Part shown: in pieces, positions 44,894-54,613 of the stretch
Layout: every line of letters begins with the position of its first letter
Numbering within the stretch: position 1 is the stretch's first letter
Assembly (NCBI RefSeq): GCF_002294985.1
Contig: NZ_NSGE01000006.1
Span: 359,976 to 423,975 of the forward strand
Length of the DNA: 64,000 nt
Reading direction: 5' to 3'
DNA from: Mesorhizobium sp. WSM3862
GTDB taxonomy: Bacteria; Pseudomonadota; Alphaproteobacteria; Rhizobiales; Rhizobiaceae
The notes under the pieces: model-generated
Databases searched by the model: none
What the model was told of the DNA's origin: nothing
What the model saw: the letters and a program-made list of their open reading frames with translations, nothing else
Translations under genes and position numbers: made by a program

Positions 44894-45316
44894 ATCAGGG
44901 CATAGGAATTTGGCCTTGGGGCAGTTCCCAAACAGTGCCATTGCAGACTATGACACGGAACCGCGCCCAATTCCTGCGCGGGGTAGCCGACGGCTGCTCC
45001 GACAGAACATCTCGGCGCGGATATCGCTGCCGACCTTATTAGCATTTGTATGGCGGATCATCCGCGACAACGATCCATGATCGCACGAAGCGCCGCTCCG
45101 GTCGGTCCACTGCCAGCAGTGCAAGAGCCGGGAGTGGCATGAGCCCGCAGCTACTCCATCCAACTGGCGAACAGGCCCACACGATCCGCTTTCGGCGCCT
45201 GGTGCAGATCTGGCGGGAGAAGCGGGTGATCTGGCGGGATGAATGAGGGCTTCCGACGGCCCTAGTCGCAAGCATTAGCTATCGCTAAACTGCGTCGGGC
45301 AGCGAAGGAGGAGACC
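44894..45316. other. Intergenic region after iorB
   Basis: About 420 bases with only short, arginine-rich frames on both strands and no ribosome sites. No terminator, repeat or RNA gene was recognised. Confidence 0.5.
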
Positions 45317-45685
45317 ATGTCGATCCGAGACGACCTACAGGAGATTTGGGACCTATATGTTGCCGCCTATCGATCGGGGGATGCTGCCGGCTGCGCTGCT
45401 ATCTTCACCGACGACGCAGAAGTGCATTCACCGTACGGGCCGCCGGCACGCGGCCGACCCGCAATAGAGGCGTTGCACGGCAGTTGGGTTCAGCATGCCG
45501 GTCCCAACAAGACCCTTCAGGTGATCGAAGTAGGCAGCTCGGAAAACCTTGCCTGGACACTAGCCGCCTACTCGGAAGGGGAGTCTGTTGGCAACGGCAC
45601 GTCGCTCAGTGTCTTTGAGCGCCAGGCTGGAGGAGGCTGGTTGATCCGGATGTGCAGTTTGAACAGTACTGACACCGTCGGTTGA
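45317..45685 (+). CDS. SnoaL-like/NTF2-like protein (YybH-type)
   Basis: 122 residues with GAAGGAGGAGACC upstream. LYVAAYRSGDAAGCAAIFTDDAEVHSP and GPPARGRPAIEAL, followed by beta strands ending GGGWLIRMCSLNS, are typical of NTF2-like proteins with a ligand pocket. The function is unknown. Confidence 0.8.
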   Translation: MSIRDDLQEIWDLYVAAYRSGDAAGCAAIFTDDAEVHSPYGPPARGRPAIEALHGSWVQHAGPNKTLQVIEVGSSENLAWTLAAYSEGESVGNGTSLSVFERQAGGGWLIRMCSLNSTDTVG

Positions 45686-45706
45686 TGCCTCCGCCCTGAT
45701 TCTTGG

Positions 45707-46156
45707 TTAGCTGGCCTTCCGCTTCGCGCTGCCTTTCTTGACGGGCTCGGCGGGCGCCTTCCTGCCGAGCCCGCTCGCCTTTGCCAACGCTGACCGCTGC
45801 TCCGCATAGTTCGGCGCCACCATCGGATAGTCGCGCACCAAACCCCATTTCTCGCGGTACTCGTCTGGCGTCAGGCCGTGCAGCGCAAGATGCCGCTTCA
45901 GCGATTTGAACTGCTTCCCGTCCTCGAGGCAGATGATGTAGTCGGGAAACACCGACCGCTTCGGGTTGACCGCTGGCGACTGGACGGACGTCTCGGGTGC
46001 AGCCGGTCCTCCGATCTTCGAGAGCGACGAATTCACGCTCGCGATAAGATCCGGGAGCGAGGCAGCCGGCACGGGGTTATTGCTCACGTAGGCGGACACG
46101 ATGTCGGCGGTGAGCTCGATCAATTGGCTTCGGCTGTTCTCAATCTCTTCGGGCAT
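45707..46156 (-). CDS. mucR: MucR/Ros-family zinc-finger transcriptional regulator
   Basis: 149 residues from the ATG at 46156. The C-terminal half contains PDYIICLEDGKQFKSLKRHL, ALHGLTPDEYREKWGL and DYPMVAPNYAEQRSALAK, the hallmark of MucR/Ros proteins. These bind AT-rich promoters to control exopolysaccharide, motility and host interaction genes. The zinc ligands would be the Cys and Asp of CLED and the two His. Convergent with the SnoaL-like gene. Confidence 0.92.
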   Translation of the reverse strand: MPEEIENSRSQLIELTADIVSAYVSNNPVPAASLPDLIASVNSSLSKIGGPAAPETSVQSPAVNPKRSVFPDYIICLEDGKQFKSLKRHLALHGLTPDEYREKWGLVRDYPMVAPNYAEQRSALAKASGLGRKAPAEPVKKGSAKRKAS

Positions 46157-46795
46157 GCAGTATCTCCGATCGCGGCAACAATAGCTGAAGTCTCTTAGCC
46201 GGTTTTTGGCCAAGTGCAACAGCGCGAGGATTACCTAAACGACGCCATTGCTACGCACCAGTTGCCCGTGGTGCGGCCCGTGGGTGACGGTGACGTCTCG
46301 AGCCGCAGGGGCTTCGAGGCTGCGAAATCGCGACCAGACTCGTTGTGGGGACGCACGATCCCACGGACGAGAGCCGAGATCTGCTCTGCACAATCCGCGA
46401 CGTCGGCGGGCACCCGATTATGAAGATCAAGATTGAATCGGGCGCGCCGGTTGTCATCGAACAGAATGAGCGGCCCCAGCACTGAGCGGTGATCAGCGCT
46501 GGGGTCCTTGGCCATTACGCGGTACTCGTTTCTCACGAGAGATGCCCGTCACCCAAGCAACGGAATGGCGGGCATCTATCCACTCTCTCATGCCGCCAAA
46601 CGAAGGGACACATGTTCGCCGGCTCTATCAGATGATGGAGCGAGGCGAAGGTTTTAGGGCAGGGACTAAAGCGCCAGTTCCTCCGACTTCGGTCGCATCA
46701 GGCGGAAGGGAACAATTCCATCAACCATCCCGTTGGGTGTCGCGGCGTGTGTCCCCGGCCAAGGTTCACCGCGCCGCGTGGGGGCATTTCCCCCG

Positions 46796-46829
46796 GAGCC
46801 CGTTCGACCCCCCTCAGGCGAGCGGGCTC
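46796..46829. repeat. GC-rich hairpin, copy A of a two-copy element
   Basis: GAGCCCGTTCG pairs with CGAGCGGGCTC (11 bp, one G-T pair) and is followed by TTGTTT. The stem is almost identical to the hairpin at 47464. A second hairpin (five G, five C) directly precedes it. It may be a terminator or a short dispersed hairpin repeat. Confidence 0.5.
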
Positions 46830-46882
46830 TTGTTTGCCGGAATCAGTGCAAGAACGCGGCATGCGTGATACCGTTACAGTCA

Positions 46883-47100
46883 ATGGCTCTTGCCGATGAC
46901 ATCCGCATGGTGCGCGGGCATGTTAGCCTGGGTAGACGACACATCGCCCAGCAGCGGGAGCACATAGACCAATTGGAACGCTCGAATCGCCCATCACCAA
47001 GGCGCTTGAATTCCTCGAACTTCTCGAAAGCATGCAGGAGCTTCACGAACAGCACCTGACGCGGCTGCTGGCAAAGGCGGAGCGGCACGATGCAGCCTAG
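46883..47100 (+). pseudogene. Small helical protein, frameshifted
   Basis: The start MALADDIRMVRGHVSLGRRH and QREHIDQLE are in one frame. The rest (ITKALEFLELLESMQELHEQ, HLTRLLAKAE) is in the next, ending at 47100. The span of 218 bases is one short of a whole number of codons, so a one-base loss near 46980 is likely. The sequence is paralogous to the gene at 54982-55353. Confidence 0.6.
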
Positions 47101-47463
47101 ATATGGCGTGCCCGGCCTGCCGAGGAGGGACCTTGGCGCACAGTTGGCTGTGGTGGAACGCGCTCATCTAACGGCGGGGCGGGCTGTTTATTAGCTAAGC
47201 CTTAGAATATTAATGTCAGTTCGCTGCAAAGACGCCGCATAATGCATCTCTGCCCCGGCTCGTAACGGGTAAGAGGCCCGGCTTGATCCTACGTCCCCAC
47301 CCACCCGCGATAGGCCGGGTCCGCCCTGTCCTAGGTTGGGCCGGCGCAGTCTCTCCGACTTCTCTGTCTGAACGGGGAACATCGCGACGTGTAAGCGGTT
47401 ATGGACTCGGCGGCACGGTTGGTGTCCCAGTTCTATCCGAGCCGTCTGATAAGCAGCGACGGA

Positions 47464-47490
47464 GCCCGCTCGACCCTCCCGCGAGCGGGC
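47464..47490. repeat. GC-rich hairpin, copy B
   Basis: GCCCGCTCG / CGAGCGGGC, a perfect 9-bp stem around nine bases. It shares its stem and flank (GGAGCCCG-TCGACC) with the hairpin at 46796. No gene ends close by. Confidence 0.5.
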
Positions 47491-47642
47491 GCTTGCCCTT
47501 CCAGCAATCAGGTCTTCACAAGCCAATTTGATAAAATAGTCGGGAACCGAACGCGGTTCCTGTAAGTTTATGCGCACCGCCGGTAACAGCCAATGGATAT
47601 CGGCGGCTGAGAGACAGCTCCCGTCTGCGACTGGAGGCGGCT

Positions 47643-47993
47643 ATGTCCGATGACCCTGTCAATCCCTTCCCGCGCACACTCTATAACAACGACTTTTGGC
47701 TGGTCGCCCAGACAAGGGAAGCTATCGACCGTTCCCGTCAGAAATTGCGTGAAACCAGGCCGCTGATTGACCCGCACCGGTTAAGCCCCCTTATCACCGG
47801 GAACGCGGTCTCGATATCTGGAACCAAGGATGGATGGCGCGTCGTGGTAGAGGAATGCGGTGTAGGCACGATCACCAGCTCATTCAGGGAGCGGGTGGCA
47901 GCCTTTAACTTTGCCGAAGCCCAGATGATGCGGCTTGGTCTTGATAAAATGACGGACAACTGCCAGCGGCCTGCATCCCGCGTTGGCGGATAA
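47643..47993 (+). CDS. Hypothetical 116-residue protein
   Basis: Starts MSDDPVNPFPRTLYNNDFWL after CTGGAGGCGGCT. The C-terminal half (RVVVEECGVGTITSSFRERV) is beta rich. Soluble, no family recognised. A second small ORF follows 54 bases later. Confidence 0.55.
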   Translation: MSDDPVNPFPRTLYNNDFWLVAQTREAIDRSRQKLRETRPLIDPHRLSPLITGNAVSISGTKDGWRVVVEECGVGTITSSFRERVAAFNFAEAQMMRLGLDKMTDNCQRPASRVGG

Positions 47994-48047
47994 CTGGGTG
48001 GAACACAGGCCATTTCCATCCGTTGGTCGCCAAAGTGGGTTCGGACA

Positions 48048-48224
48048 ATGGACGACACCGGCTATTTCCTGTCTGTCTACAGCGAGACGCTCCGGCTTCG
48101 CGCCGAGCGCCAGCTGATACTGGCTGCCGTCAAGATTGAGCGGGAACGGGCGCAGCGCGTCCGACTGGAAATCCAAGCAATCCGCGATAGTCAGATCGCG
48201 CCCGGCGAGGCCCAACCGGTCTAA
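48048..48224 (+). CDS. Hypothetical 58-residue charged helical protein
   Basis: MDDTGYFLSVYSETLRLRAE then a long charged helix (LAAVKIERERAQRVRLEIQA). It probably forms a coiled coil. It may be in an operon with the gene at 47643. No family is recognised. Confidence 0.45.
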   Translation: MDDTGYFLSVYSETLRLRAERQLILAAVKIERERAQRVRLEIQAIRDSQIAPGEAQPV

Positions 48225-48350
48225 CCACCGGGCCTCGGTAGCGGCTGGACACTCCGAGCACCCGCGCGCATTGTCTGCCACGGCGGGCCTGCCTCGATTG
48301 CCTGGCCACAACGGAAAGTTCGGCTGAGAGCGAGCGTTCCGGCGTTTGGG

Positions 48351-48770
48351 TATTGCAACGATTACGAGCAGCACATCGCTTGGGCTGAACGCATGATGGA
48401 GTCGCTCGCTTTGCAGGTCCCCAGCCTTCAGACCGAGCTCGACCTCCCTCCAGCTGACGATATCCGCATCAACGACCCCGCTCCGATAGTGCGCGTTGCC
48501 GGCGATGCAATCGAGCTAGCCTGGATCACATTCAGCTTGCCGCCCTCCGCTCGGGCCGGTGTTTAATTTTCGGTCGGAGGGGCGACAATTCGCAAACAGC
48601 AGGCGCTGTCTTGTGCCGGCATCGGCATTCTTCGAGTTCACCGGAACGAAATACCCGAAGGCGAAGCACCGCTTTACGCTCAACGGCTCTCCGTTCATGG
48701 CAATCGCGGGGCTTTGCGCGAAGCGGCCGGCAACAAGCCGCCGGCCTATTGAGCCGGATCGAGAGCTACC
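48351..48770 (+). pseudogene. SRAP (YedK/HMCES-type) peptidase remnant
   Basis: Normal proteins start MCNDYEQH with the catalytic Cys2. Here the start codon has lost a G (AT-TGCAAC), followed by CNDYEQHIAWAERMMESLAL. The frame then shifts before VFNFRSEGRQFANSRRCLVP and ASAFFEFTGTKYPKAKHRFT. A third break after FMAIAGL removes the C-terminus. SRAP proteins crosslink to abasic sites in single-stranded DNA; this copy cannot be functional as read. Confidence 0.75.
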
Positions 48771-48987
48771 CCGAGCTCAGCGACAGAATCCGGATCCTTG
48801 CTCTACACTGGGACATTTCGTCGGCAACGCCTTGATCGACACCGGCGGCTAGACCCGCGCGCCGTCTGCATCAATGCCGGAGCGAGTTAATGAAGAAAAT
48901 AGGCCGGTATTCCCCCGCACCGCGTCTCCCCATGGAACCGAGTCTGCCTGACCGACTTATGGGAGGTGGGGCGCAACCCAGGTCGAC

Positions 48988-50088
48988 ATGGCCAACTTCC
49001 GCAAAGAAATGTCACCCGGCCGCGAGAACGCAATGAACTCGCGGCGAGCCAAGGCGCGCAACCGCTGCATCATCGTCATCGGCGCCTCGGCGGGTGCCGT
49101 CGAGCCGCTGAAGAAGATCGTAAGCGACTTGCCTGCGGATCTGCCGGCGGCCGTCTTTATCGTGCTTCATGTCGGCCAGGTCAGCTATCTGCCGGGAATT
49201 CTCGACCGGGCGGGAGCGCTGAAGGTCTCCGTCGCCAAGAACGGTGAGTCCTTCAAGGCCGGCAACATCTATGTGGCGCCGCCCGGCTTCCATCTTCTTC
49301 TGCATGACGATCACATGATGCTGCGCCGCGGCCCGCGCGAGAACCTCGCCCGGCCAGCGGTAGACCCTCTGTTCCGTTCGGCAGCGTTAAGCTATGGCGC
49401 CAGCGTGATCGGGGTGCTGCTGTCGGGCTCGCTTTCCGACGGCACCGCCGGCCTGAGGGCGATCAAGGCGGTCGGCGGCCTTGCGGTGATCCAGCATCCC
49501 AAGGATGCGCTGGTGCCTTCCATGGTGGAAAGCGCGCTGCGTTATGTCGACATCGATCTTTGCGAACCCGCCGCCAAGCTTGGCGGCTTGCTGGGGAGGC
49601 TGGCGGCCGAGCCGGCGGGCGAAACCTTGCTGGCCCCGCCAAGGGTCAGGCTGGAGGCCGCGATCGCGGCACAGGAGCATTCGACCATGCAAAAAGCAGA
49701 TCGACTTGGCCAATTGTCGATGTTTACATGCCCGGAATGCCACGGGCCGCTGTGGGAGATCGAAGACGGTGACATGCTGCGCTATCGGTGCCATACCGGG
49801 CACGCTTTCACCGCCGATGCGATCATGGAGGCGCAGGCGATCGAGGCGGACGAGATCCTGTGGAGCCTGCTGCGGTCGCATCAGCAGCGGGCGGAGTTTG
49901 CCCGGCGCATGGCCGAGCGGGAAAAGACGCGACATCGCTCCCAACTCGCCAGCGAGTTCGGCAAGCGGGCGAGGGAATACGAAGCGGATGCCTCTGTCAT
50001 CGAGCGCATCCTGGAAAGCAGGCGGACACAGGTAGCAGGCAATGGCGCAGGCGGCGAGGAAGGCAAGCACAAGGAAGGCACGGACTAG
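48988..50088 (+). CDS. CheB-type methylesterase with C-terminal zinc-ribbon-like domain
   Basis: 366 residues. The catalytic domain (residues 25-215) has GASAGAVEPLKK (Ser), VLHVG (His) and GSLSDGTAGLRAI (Asp). There is no receiver domain. The C-terminal part carries CPECHGPLWEIEDG and RYRCHTGHAFTA (a CxxC...CHTGH ribbon) followed by a helical tail, the architecture of stand-alone CheB-like proteins in non-chemotaxis signalling clusters. The last 47 bases overlap the following kinase gene in another frame, so translation is coupled. Confidence 0.87.
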   Translation: MANFRKEMSPGRENAMNSRRAKARNRCIIVIGASAGAVEPLKKIVSDLPADLPAAVFIVLHVGQVSYLPGILDRAGALKVSVAKNGESFKAGNIYVAPPGFHLLLHDDHMMLRRGPRENLARPAVDPLFRSAALSYGASVIGVLLSGSLSDGTAGLRAIKAVGGLAVIQHPKDALVPSMVESALRYVDIDLCEPAAKLGGLLGRLAAEPAGETLLAPPRVRLEAAIAAQEHSTMQKADRLGQLSMFTCPECHGPLWEIEDGDMLRYRCHTGHAFTADAIMEAQAIEADEILWSLLRSHQQRAEFARRMAEREKTRHRSQLASEFGKRAREYEADASVIERILESRRTQVAGNGAGGEEGKHKEGTD

Positions 50089-53000
50089 CCCGCGCCAGAG
50101 TGAGAGAGAGCCCGCGCTGTTCCCTGTCATCGGCATCGGCGCATCGGCCGGCGGCATCGCGGCGTTGCAGAAGTTCTTTCCGGAAGTGCCGGCCGACAGC
50201 GGCTTTGCCTATGTCGTGATCCAACACCTCGATGCCGAGCATGAGAGTGTGCTCGCGAGTATCATCCAGCGCTCCACCGCGATCGAAACGCAGACCGCGA
50301 TCGAAGGCGCGGAAGTCGAGCCGAACAACATCTACGTCATCCCGCCGGGCGTCTCGGTGACCATCCGGGGACAGCGTTTCAACATGGCCAAGATGGCCGC
50401 CACGCGCGTAAAGCGGACGCCGATCGACGATTTCTTCACCTCGCTGGCGCAGGAGCAGTCGGAGCAGGCGGCCGGGCTGATCCTGTCCGGGACCGGCAGC
50501 GACGGCACGATCGGGTTGAGGGCAATAAAGGAACATGGCGGCCTAACGCTGGCGCAGCAGGGCGCCGAATATGACGGCATGATGCGCAGCGCCGTGCAGA
50601 GCGGGCTGGTGGACGTGGTGCTGCCGGCCGAGGAGATGGCTGCAAAGCTGGTCGGCTATTTCAGCCACGCCAACCGCGATGAAACCGAACGGGACCGCCG
50701 CAAGCGCGAGGTAGCCGAACAGCTTTCGCGGATCGCGGCACTGCTGCGCATGCGTACCGGCCATGACTTCAGCGGCTACAAGGACAATACGATCCTGCGG
50801 CGCATCCAGCGCCGCATGCAGGTGCTGCAGATCCACGATCCCACGGCTTTCTACGAGCGGCTGCGCGACGAGCCGCAGCAGGTCGATCTCCTGTTCCAGG
50901 ACCTGCTCATCGGCGTGACCAGCTTCTTCCGGGACCCGCAGGCCTTCGATACCCTAGAGAGCTTGGTTATTCCGAAGCTTTTCGAGGGCCGCAAGCCGGA
51001 CGAGACGATCAGGGTGTGGGTGCCTGGCTGCGCCACGGGCGAGGAAGCGTATTCGATCGCGATGCTCTTGAGGGAGAACGCGCCGCGCGGCGCCGCCTCG
51101 CCCAAGCTGCAGATCTTTGCCACCGACATCGACGAGCGCGCGCTTGAAGTGGCCCGGGCCGGACGCTATCCGGCAACGATCGCAAGTGACGTGAGCCCCA
51201 AGCGCCTGAAGGAATTCTTCTCGCGCGAGGACGGCACATATCGCGTTTCCGCTGAGTTGCGGGAAGCCTGTCTGTTCTCGGCGCACAATCTGTTGCGCGA
51301 CCCGCCGTTTTCCAAGCTCGACCTCATCGCCTGCCGCAACCTCTTGATCTATATGGGGCCGGAGCTGCAGGAGAAGATCATCCCGATCTTCCATTATGCG
51401 CTGCGCAACAACGGATATCTCTTCCTCGGCTCGTCCGAGAACGTCACGCGCCATGTGCGCCTGTTCTCGACCATCGACAAGCCGACCCGCATTTTCCAGA
51501 AGCGCAGCGGGGTCGGCCAGCGCCTGCCCGAATTCCCGCTTGCCGCCGCGGCCAGGCAGGCTGTTCCGAGCACACGCCCGCGCGCAACGACAGGAACCCT
51601 GCAGGAGATTGCCGAGCGCTTGCTGGTCGAGCGCTATGCGCCGGCCTATGTGGTCGTCAGCGCGGCGGGCGAACTGATGCACAGCTCGGGCGGGACAGGC
51701 AAATATCTGGAACTTGCCGCCGGCGCGCCCGACCACAACGTCTTCTCAATGGCCCGTCGTGGGCTGCGCATGGATTTGCGCGCTGCGCTACACAAGGCCG
51801 TCAGCACCGGACAGGTGGCGGTGCAGAACAAGATCAGCATCGGCACCAATGGCGGACGCCAGACGATCAGCCTCGCCGTGCAGCCGCTGCCGGTCGACGG
51901 CAATTCGGATCCGCTCTACATGCTGGTCTTCCGCGATATCGGCGGGATCAAGGCGGAGGCAGAAGACGAGCCTGTCCACACGACCGACGATGTCGAAAGC
52001 GCCAATGTCAGTCAGCTCGAAAAAGAGCTGCGGGAAACCAGGGAACGGCTGCAGATCACGACGGAAGAGCTCGAATCCTCCAACGAGGAGTTGAAATCCT
52101 CCAACGAGGAGCTGTCTTCCATCAACGAGGAGCTGCAGTCGTCCAACGAGGAACTGGAGACCTCGAAGGAAGAACTCCAATCGATCAACGAGGAACTGCA
52201 GACCATCAATGCCGAGCTCAACATCCGCGTCGACGAGCTCACTCGCGCCAACAACGACATGTCCAACCTTCTCGAAAGCACACAGATCGCGACAGTGTTT
52301 GTGGACCGCGACCTCTGCATCAAGAGCTTCACTCCGGCGGCGCGCGATCTGTTCAGGCTGGTCGAAAGCGATGTCGGCCGGCCGCTCGCGCATGTGCGGC
52401 CCCGCTTTGCCGCCGACGGGCTGCAGCCCGACATGGAGCAGGTGCTGCAGCGGCTGGGAACAGTAGAAAGGCCGGTCCAAGGCACCGAAAGCGGCAAGCG
52501 TTATATCATGCGCGTCATGCCTTACCGGACGGTCGACAATGTCATTGCCGGCGTGGTCGTCACCTTCGTTGACGTCACCCGGGTTTCGCTGGCGGAAGAA
52601 AAAATCGGTGCGCTGTCGCACGACCTGCGCAACCGCCTCGAAAGTCTGGAGACTGTTCTCGACCTTGTGCCTGTCGGCATCTTCATCGCCGAAGACGACG
52701 ACGTGGATGCCATCCGCGCCAATCGCCGCGCGGCCGAGCTCGCCGGCCGGCGCGCCGCCGACGGCAAGCTGACCACTGTGCCGGCCGGGCTCCCACTGAT
52801 GATCAACGGCGCCGCGGTGGAAGCGAACGACCAGCCCTTGCAGAAGGCGATGCGAACGGGCAAGCCCGTCCCCGGCTACGAAGCCCGAATCGCGCAGGGG
52901 GACGGCTCAAGCATCGACGTGATGATGTCGGCCAATCCGCTGTTTGACGAGTCCGGCAGGGTTCGGGGCGCTATTGCGGCCCTGGTCGATGTCTCGAACC

Positions 53001-53632
53001 ATAAGGAGGCCGAGCGCGCTCAGGAGAGGCTGCTTCACGAGCTGCAGCATCGTGTGAAGAACATCCTAGCCACGATCACCGCACTGACCTCGCGCATGAT
53101 CCGCTCGTCAAGCTCAATGGGCGAATCCGCGACCTCGTTCCATGAGCGACTGCACGCAATGGCGCGCACGCATGAGGTCCTGTCGTCCCACAATTGGGGC
53201 GACGCCGACCTCGAGCAGCTGCTCAGGGCGACATTTTCGCCCTACAACAGCACAGAACGCCAGAACCTCGTCCTGCATGGGGCGCCGTTTCATCTCGATG
53301 CGGCAACGGCGGCGGCGCTCGGCATGGTGTTCTTCGAGCTTGCCAGCAACGCCGCCAAATATGGCGCGCTTTCCGTCGACACCGGCCGCGTCGAAGTCTC
53401 CTGGGTCGTTGTGAAGCCGGGCATGCTGTCGATCAGCTGGAAAGAAGTCGGCGGTCCGGCCGTGGAAGAACCATCCCGCAGGAATTTTGGAGTCGCCTTC
53501 ATTCAGCAGAGTTTGGAGTACGAGCTGAGGGGGAGTGTCGAATTGAACTTCCGGCCCACCGGCCTGGAGTGCCTGCTTGAAATCCCCCTTGCCCGAACAG
53601 AAGCCTTCGAGCCCTTGCCCGGCCACGCATGA
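50042..53632 (+). CDS. CheB-CheR-PAS-HWE histidine kinase fusion
   Basis: 1196 residues. Order: CheB-like domain (20-205; GIGASAGGIAAL, GTGSDGTIGL); CheR methyltransferase (215-480; VPGCATGEEAYSIAMLLREN); PAS-like segment; a long coiled coil (about 650-735) of repeated SSNEEL/SINEEL units; two PAS domains; and an HWE-type kinase core at about 995 onward (ELQHRVKNILATITALTS, the HRVKN phospho-acceptor box). The HATPase has FELASNAAKYGAL. Such proteins link a CheB/CheR module to a stress- or light-type phosphorelay. No chemotaxis genes are nearby. Confidence 0.9.
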   Translation: MAQAARKASTRKARTSPRQSEREPALFPVIGIGASAGGIAALQKFFPEVPADSGFAYVVIQHLDAEHESVLASIIQRSTAIETQTAIEGAEVEPNNIYVIPPGVSVTIRGQRFNMAKMAATRVKRTPIDDFFTSLAQEQSEQAAGLILSGTGSDGTIGLRAIKEHGGLTLAQQGAEYDGMMRSAVQSGLVDVVLPAEEMAAKLVGYFSHANRDETERDRRKREVAEQLSRIAALLRMRTGHDFSGYKDNTILRRIQRRMQVLQIHDPTAFYERLRDEPQQVDLLFQDLLIGVTSFFRDPQAFDTLESLVIPKLFEGRKPDETIRVWVPGCATGEEAYSIAMLLRENAPRGAASPKLQIFATDIDERALEVARAGRYPATIASDVSPKRLKEFFSREDGTYRVSAELREACLFSAHNLLRDPPFSKLDLIACRNLLIYMGPELQEKIIPIFHYALRNNGYLFLGSSENVTRHVRLFSTIDKPTRIFQKRSGVGQRLPEFPLAAAARQAVPSTRPRATTGTLQEIAERLLVERYAPAYVVVSAAGELMHSSGGTGKYLELAAGAPDHNVFSMARRGLRMDLRAALHKAVSTGQVAVQNKISIGTNGGRQTISLAVQPLPVDGNSDPLYMLVFRDIGGIKAEAEDEPVHTTDDVESANVSQLEKELRETRERLQITTEELESSNEELKSSNEELSSINEELQSSNEELETSKEELQSINEELQTINAELNIRVDELTRANNDMSNLLESTQIATVFVDRDLCIKSFTPAARDLFRLVESDVGRPLAHVRPRFAADGLQPDMEQVLQRLGTVERPVQGTESGKRYIMRVMPYRTVDNVIAGVVVTFVDVTRVSLAEEKIGALSHDLRNRLESLETVLDLVPVGIFIAEDDDVDAIRANRRAAELAGRRAADGKLTTVPAGLPLMINGAAVEANDQPLQKAMRTGKPVPGYEARIAQGDGSSIDVMMSANPLFDESGRVRGAIAALVDVSNHKEAERAQERLLHELQHRVKNILATITALTSRMIRSSSSMGESATSFHERLHAMARTHEVLSSHNWGDADLEQLLRATFSPYNSTERQNLVLHGAPFHLDAATAAALGMVFFELASNAAKYGALSVDTGRVEVSWVVVKPGMLSISWKEVGGPAVEEPSRRNFGVAFIQQSLEYELRGSVELNFRPTGLECLLEIPLARTEAFEPLPGHA

Positions 53633-53869
53633 ACAAGAGCGCTCCACTAGCCGACTTGGCGCGCTTATAGCGGACTGCGCGGACATGGCCCAAACGCCGC
53701 AGGGCTCAAAAGCCAAGTCGACCCGGCAGCATCTGGTTGTGCGATAGGAATATAATCAGGACAGGCCGGTACGACGCTTCCTCTTCATAAGGACTCGCGA
53801 AATTAATCGTGTAGACATATACTCCGCTCGTTCGCGGCGAATGGTCTTCGCCCCCGCAATGAGGGCAAC

Positions 53870-54175
53870 ATGGCGAATTCAAAATCCTTGTCGGCAATGG
53901 ATGCCGAAATCCTAAAATCAGCGTTTCACAAGGACAAGAAACTCCCCGAGAGCCAACGGCGAGACTTCGCTGCGGCACTCGTCGAAGGCGAGGCAATAAT
54001 CGCCCGCCAGCGCGCTCTCATAGAAAAGCTTGCACGGGATGGGCATCCGACAGAGGAGGCCGAAGAATTCCTGCGCAAGTTCATGAAAACGCAAGCGGAG
54101 CACGTCGCCCACTGGGAACTGATATCAGGTCAGGCTGAATCGAAAAGCCCCAGCGCTGAGGGGGATCAGCACTAG
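53870..54175 (+). CDS. Small helical protein (paralogue group)
   Basis: 101 residues after GAGGGCAAC. The central helices (EAIIARQRALIEKLARDGHP, TEEAEEFLRKFMKTQAEHVA) follow the same pattern as the genes at 46883 and 54982: I-x2-Q-x3-I-x2-L, a short turn with T-E-x-A, then a leucine-rich helix ending Q-x2-H. Function unknown; probably a coiled-coil adaptor. Confidence 0.6.
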   Translation: MANSKSLSAMDAEILKSAFHKDKKLPESQRRDFAAALVEGEAIIARQRALIEKLARDGHPTEEAEEFLRKFMKTQAEHVAHWELISGQAESKSPSAEGDQH

Positions 54176-54613
54176 GGGTTGAGGCATGTATGTACGCTGT
54201 ACCAGCATGACCTTGCGTTAGGCCCATGGCGCTCCCTCTCCAAGCGGAGCAGGACCTAACCCTGGAGGTCTGGATGGTCGCAGCCTACATCAGTTGGGCA
54301 TGGGCAACCGCTGGACGCCGCAAGAGCTGATCGAAGAGCGAATGTCCGTCACCGCCCGGCTGTCTCGACTGCTATCGCCATCAGAAGCTTGATATCCGGC
54401 GCCCCCCGATCGCCTCGGCCCTGACGCTCTCCGGCCGAAGATGAACGCCGCGAAGTGCGGCGGCAAGCGTATCACGCTGACCTATTCGCCCGACACCAGC
54501 CCGAAAGACCATCCCCGCAGAGGACGTAACCGGCCACCAAAAATGGAACCGCCGGACTTCTCCTGACCCTCAAATTTGAATGCGGGCTGGTCTGGCGCAG
54601 ATCACGATAGGGT
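54176..54613. other. Region without a convincing gene
   Basis: Only short fragments are visible, such as a frame near 54300 reading NRWTPQELIEERMSVTARLS, which may be a gene remnant. No ribosome site, terminator or RNA gene was recognised. Confidence 0.4.

Noticed and set aside
44948..45271. Minus-strand frame of 107 residues between iorB and the SnoaL-like gene
   Set aside because: Ser/Arg/Pro-rich, no ribosome site and no domain; overlaps another equally weak frame on the + strand.
52070..52215. Tandem DNA repeats (TCCAACGAGGAG-like) as a possible CRISPR or satellite
   Set aside because: They are in frame and encode the NEEL coiled-coil heptads of the kinase; no spacer-repeat structure. 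No CRISPR array was seen in the window.
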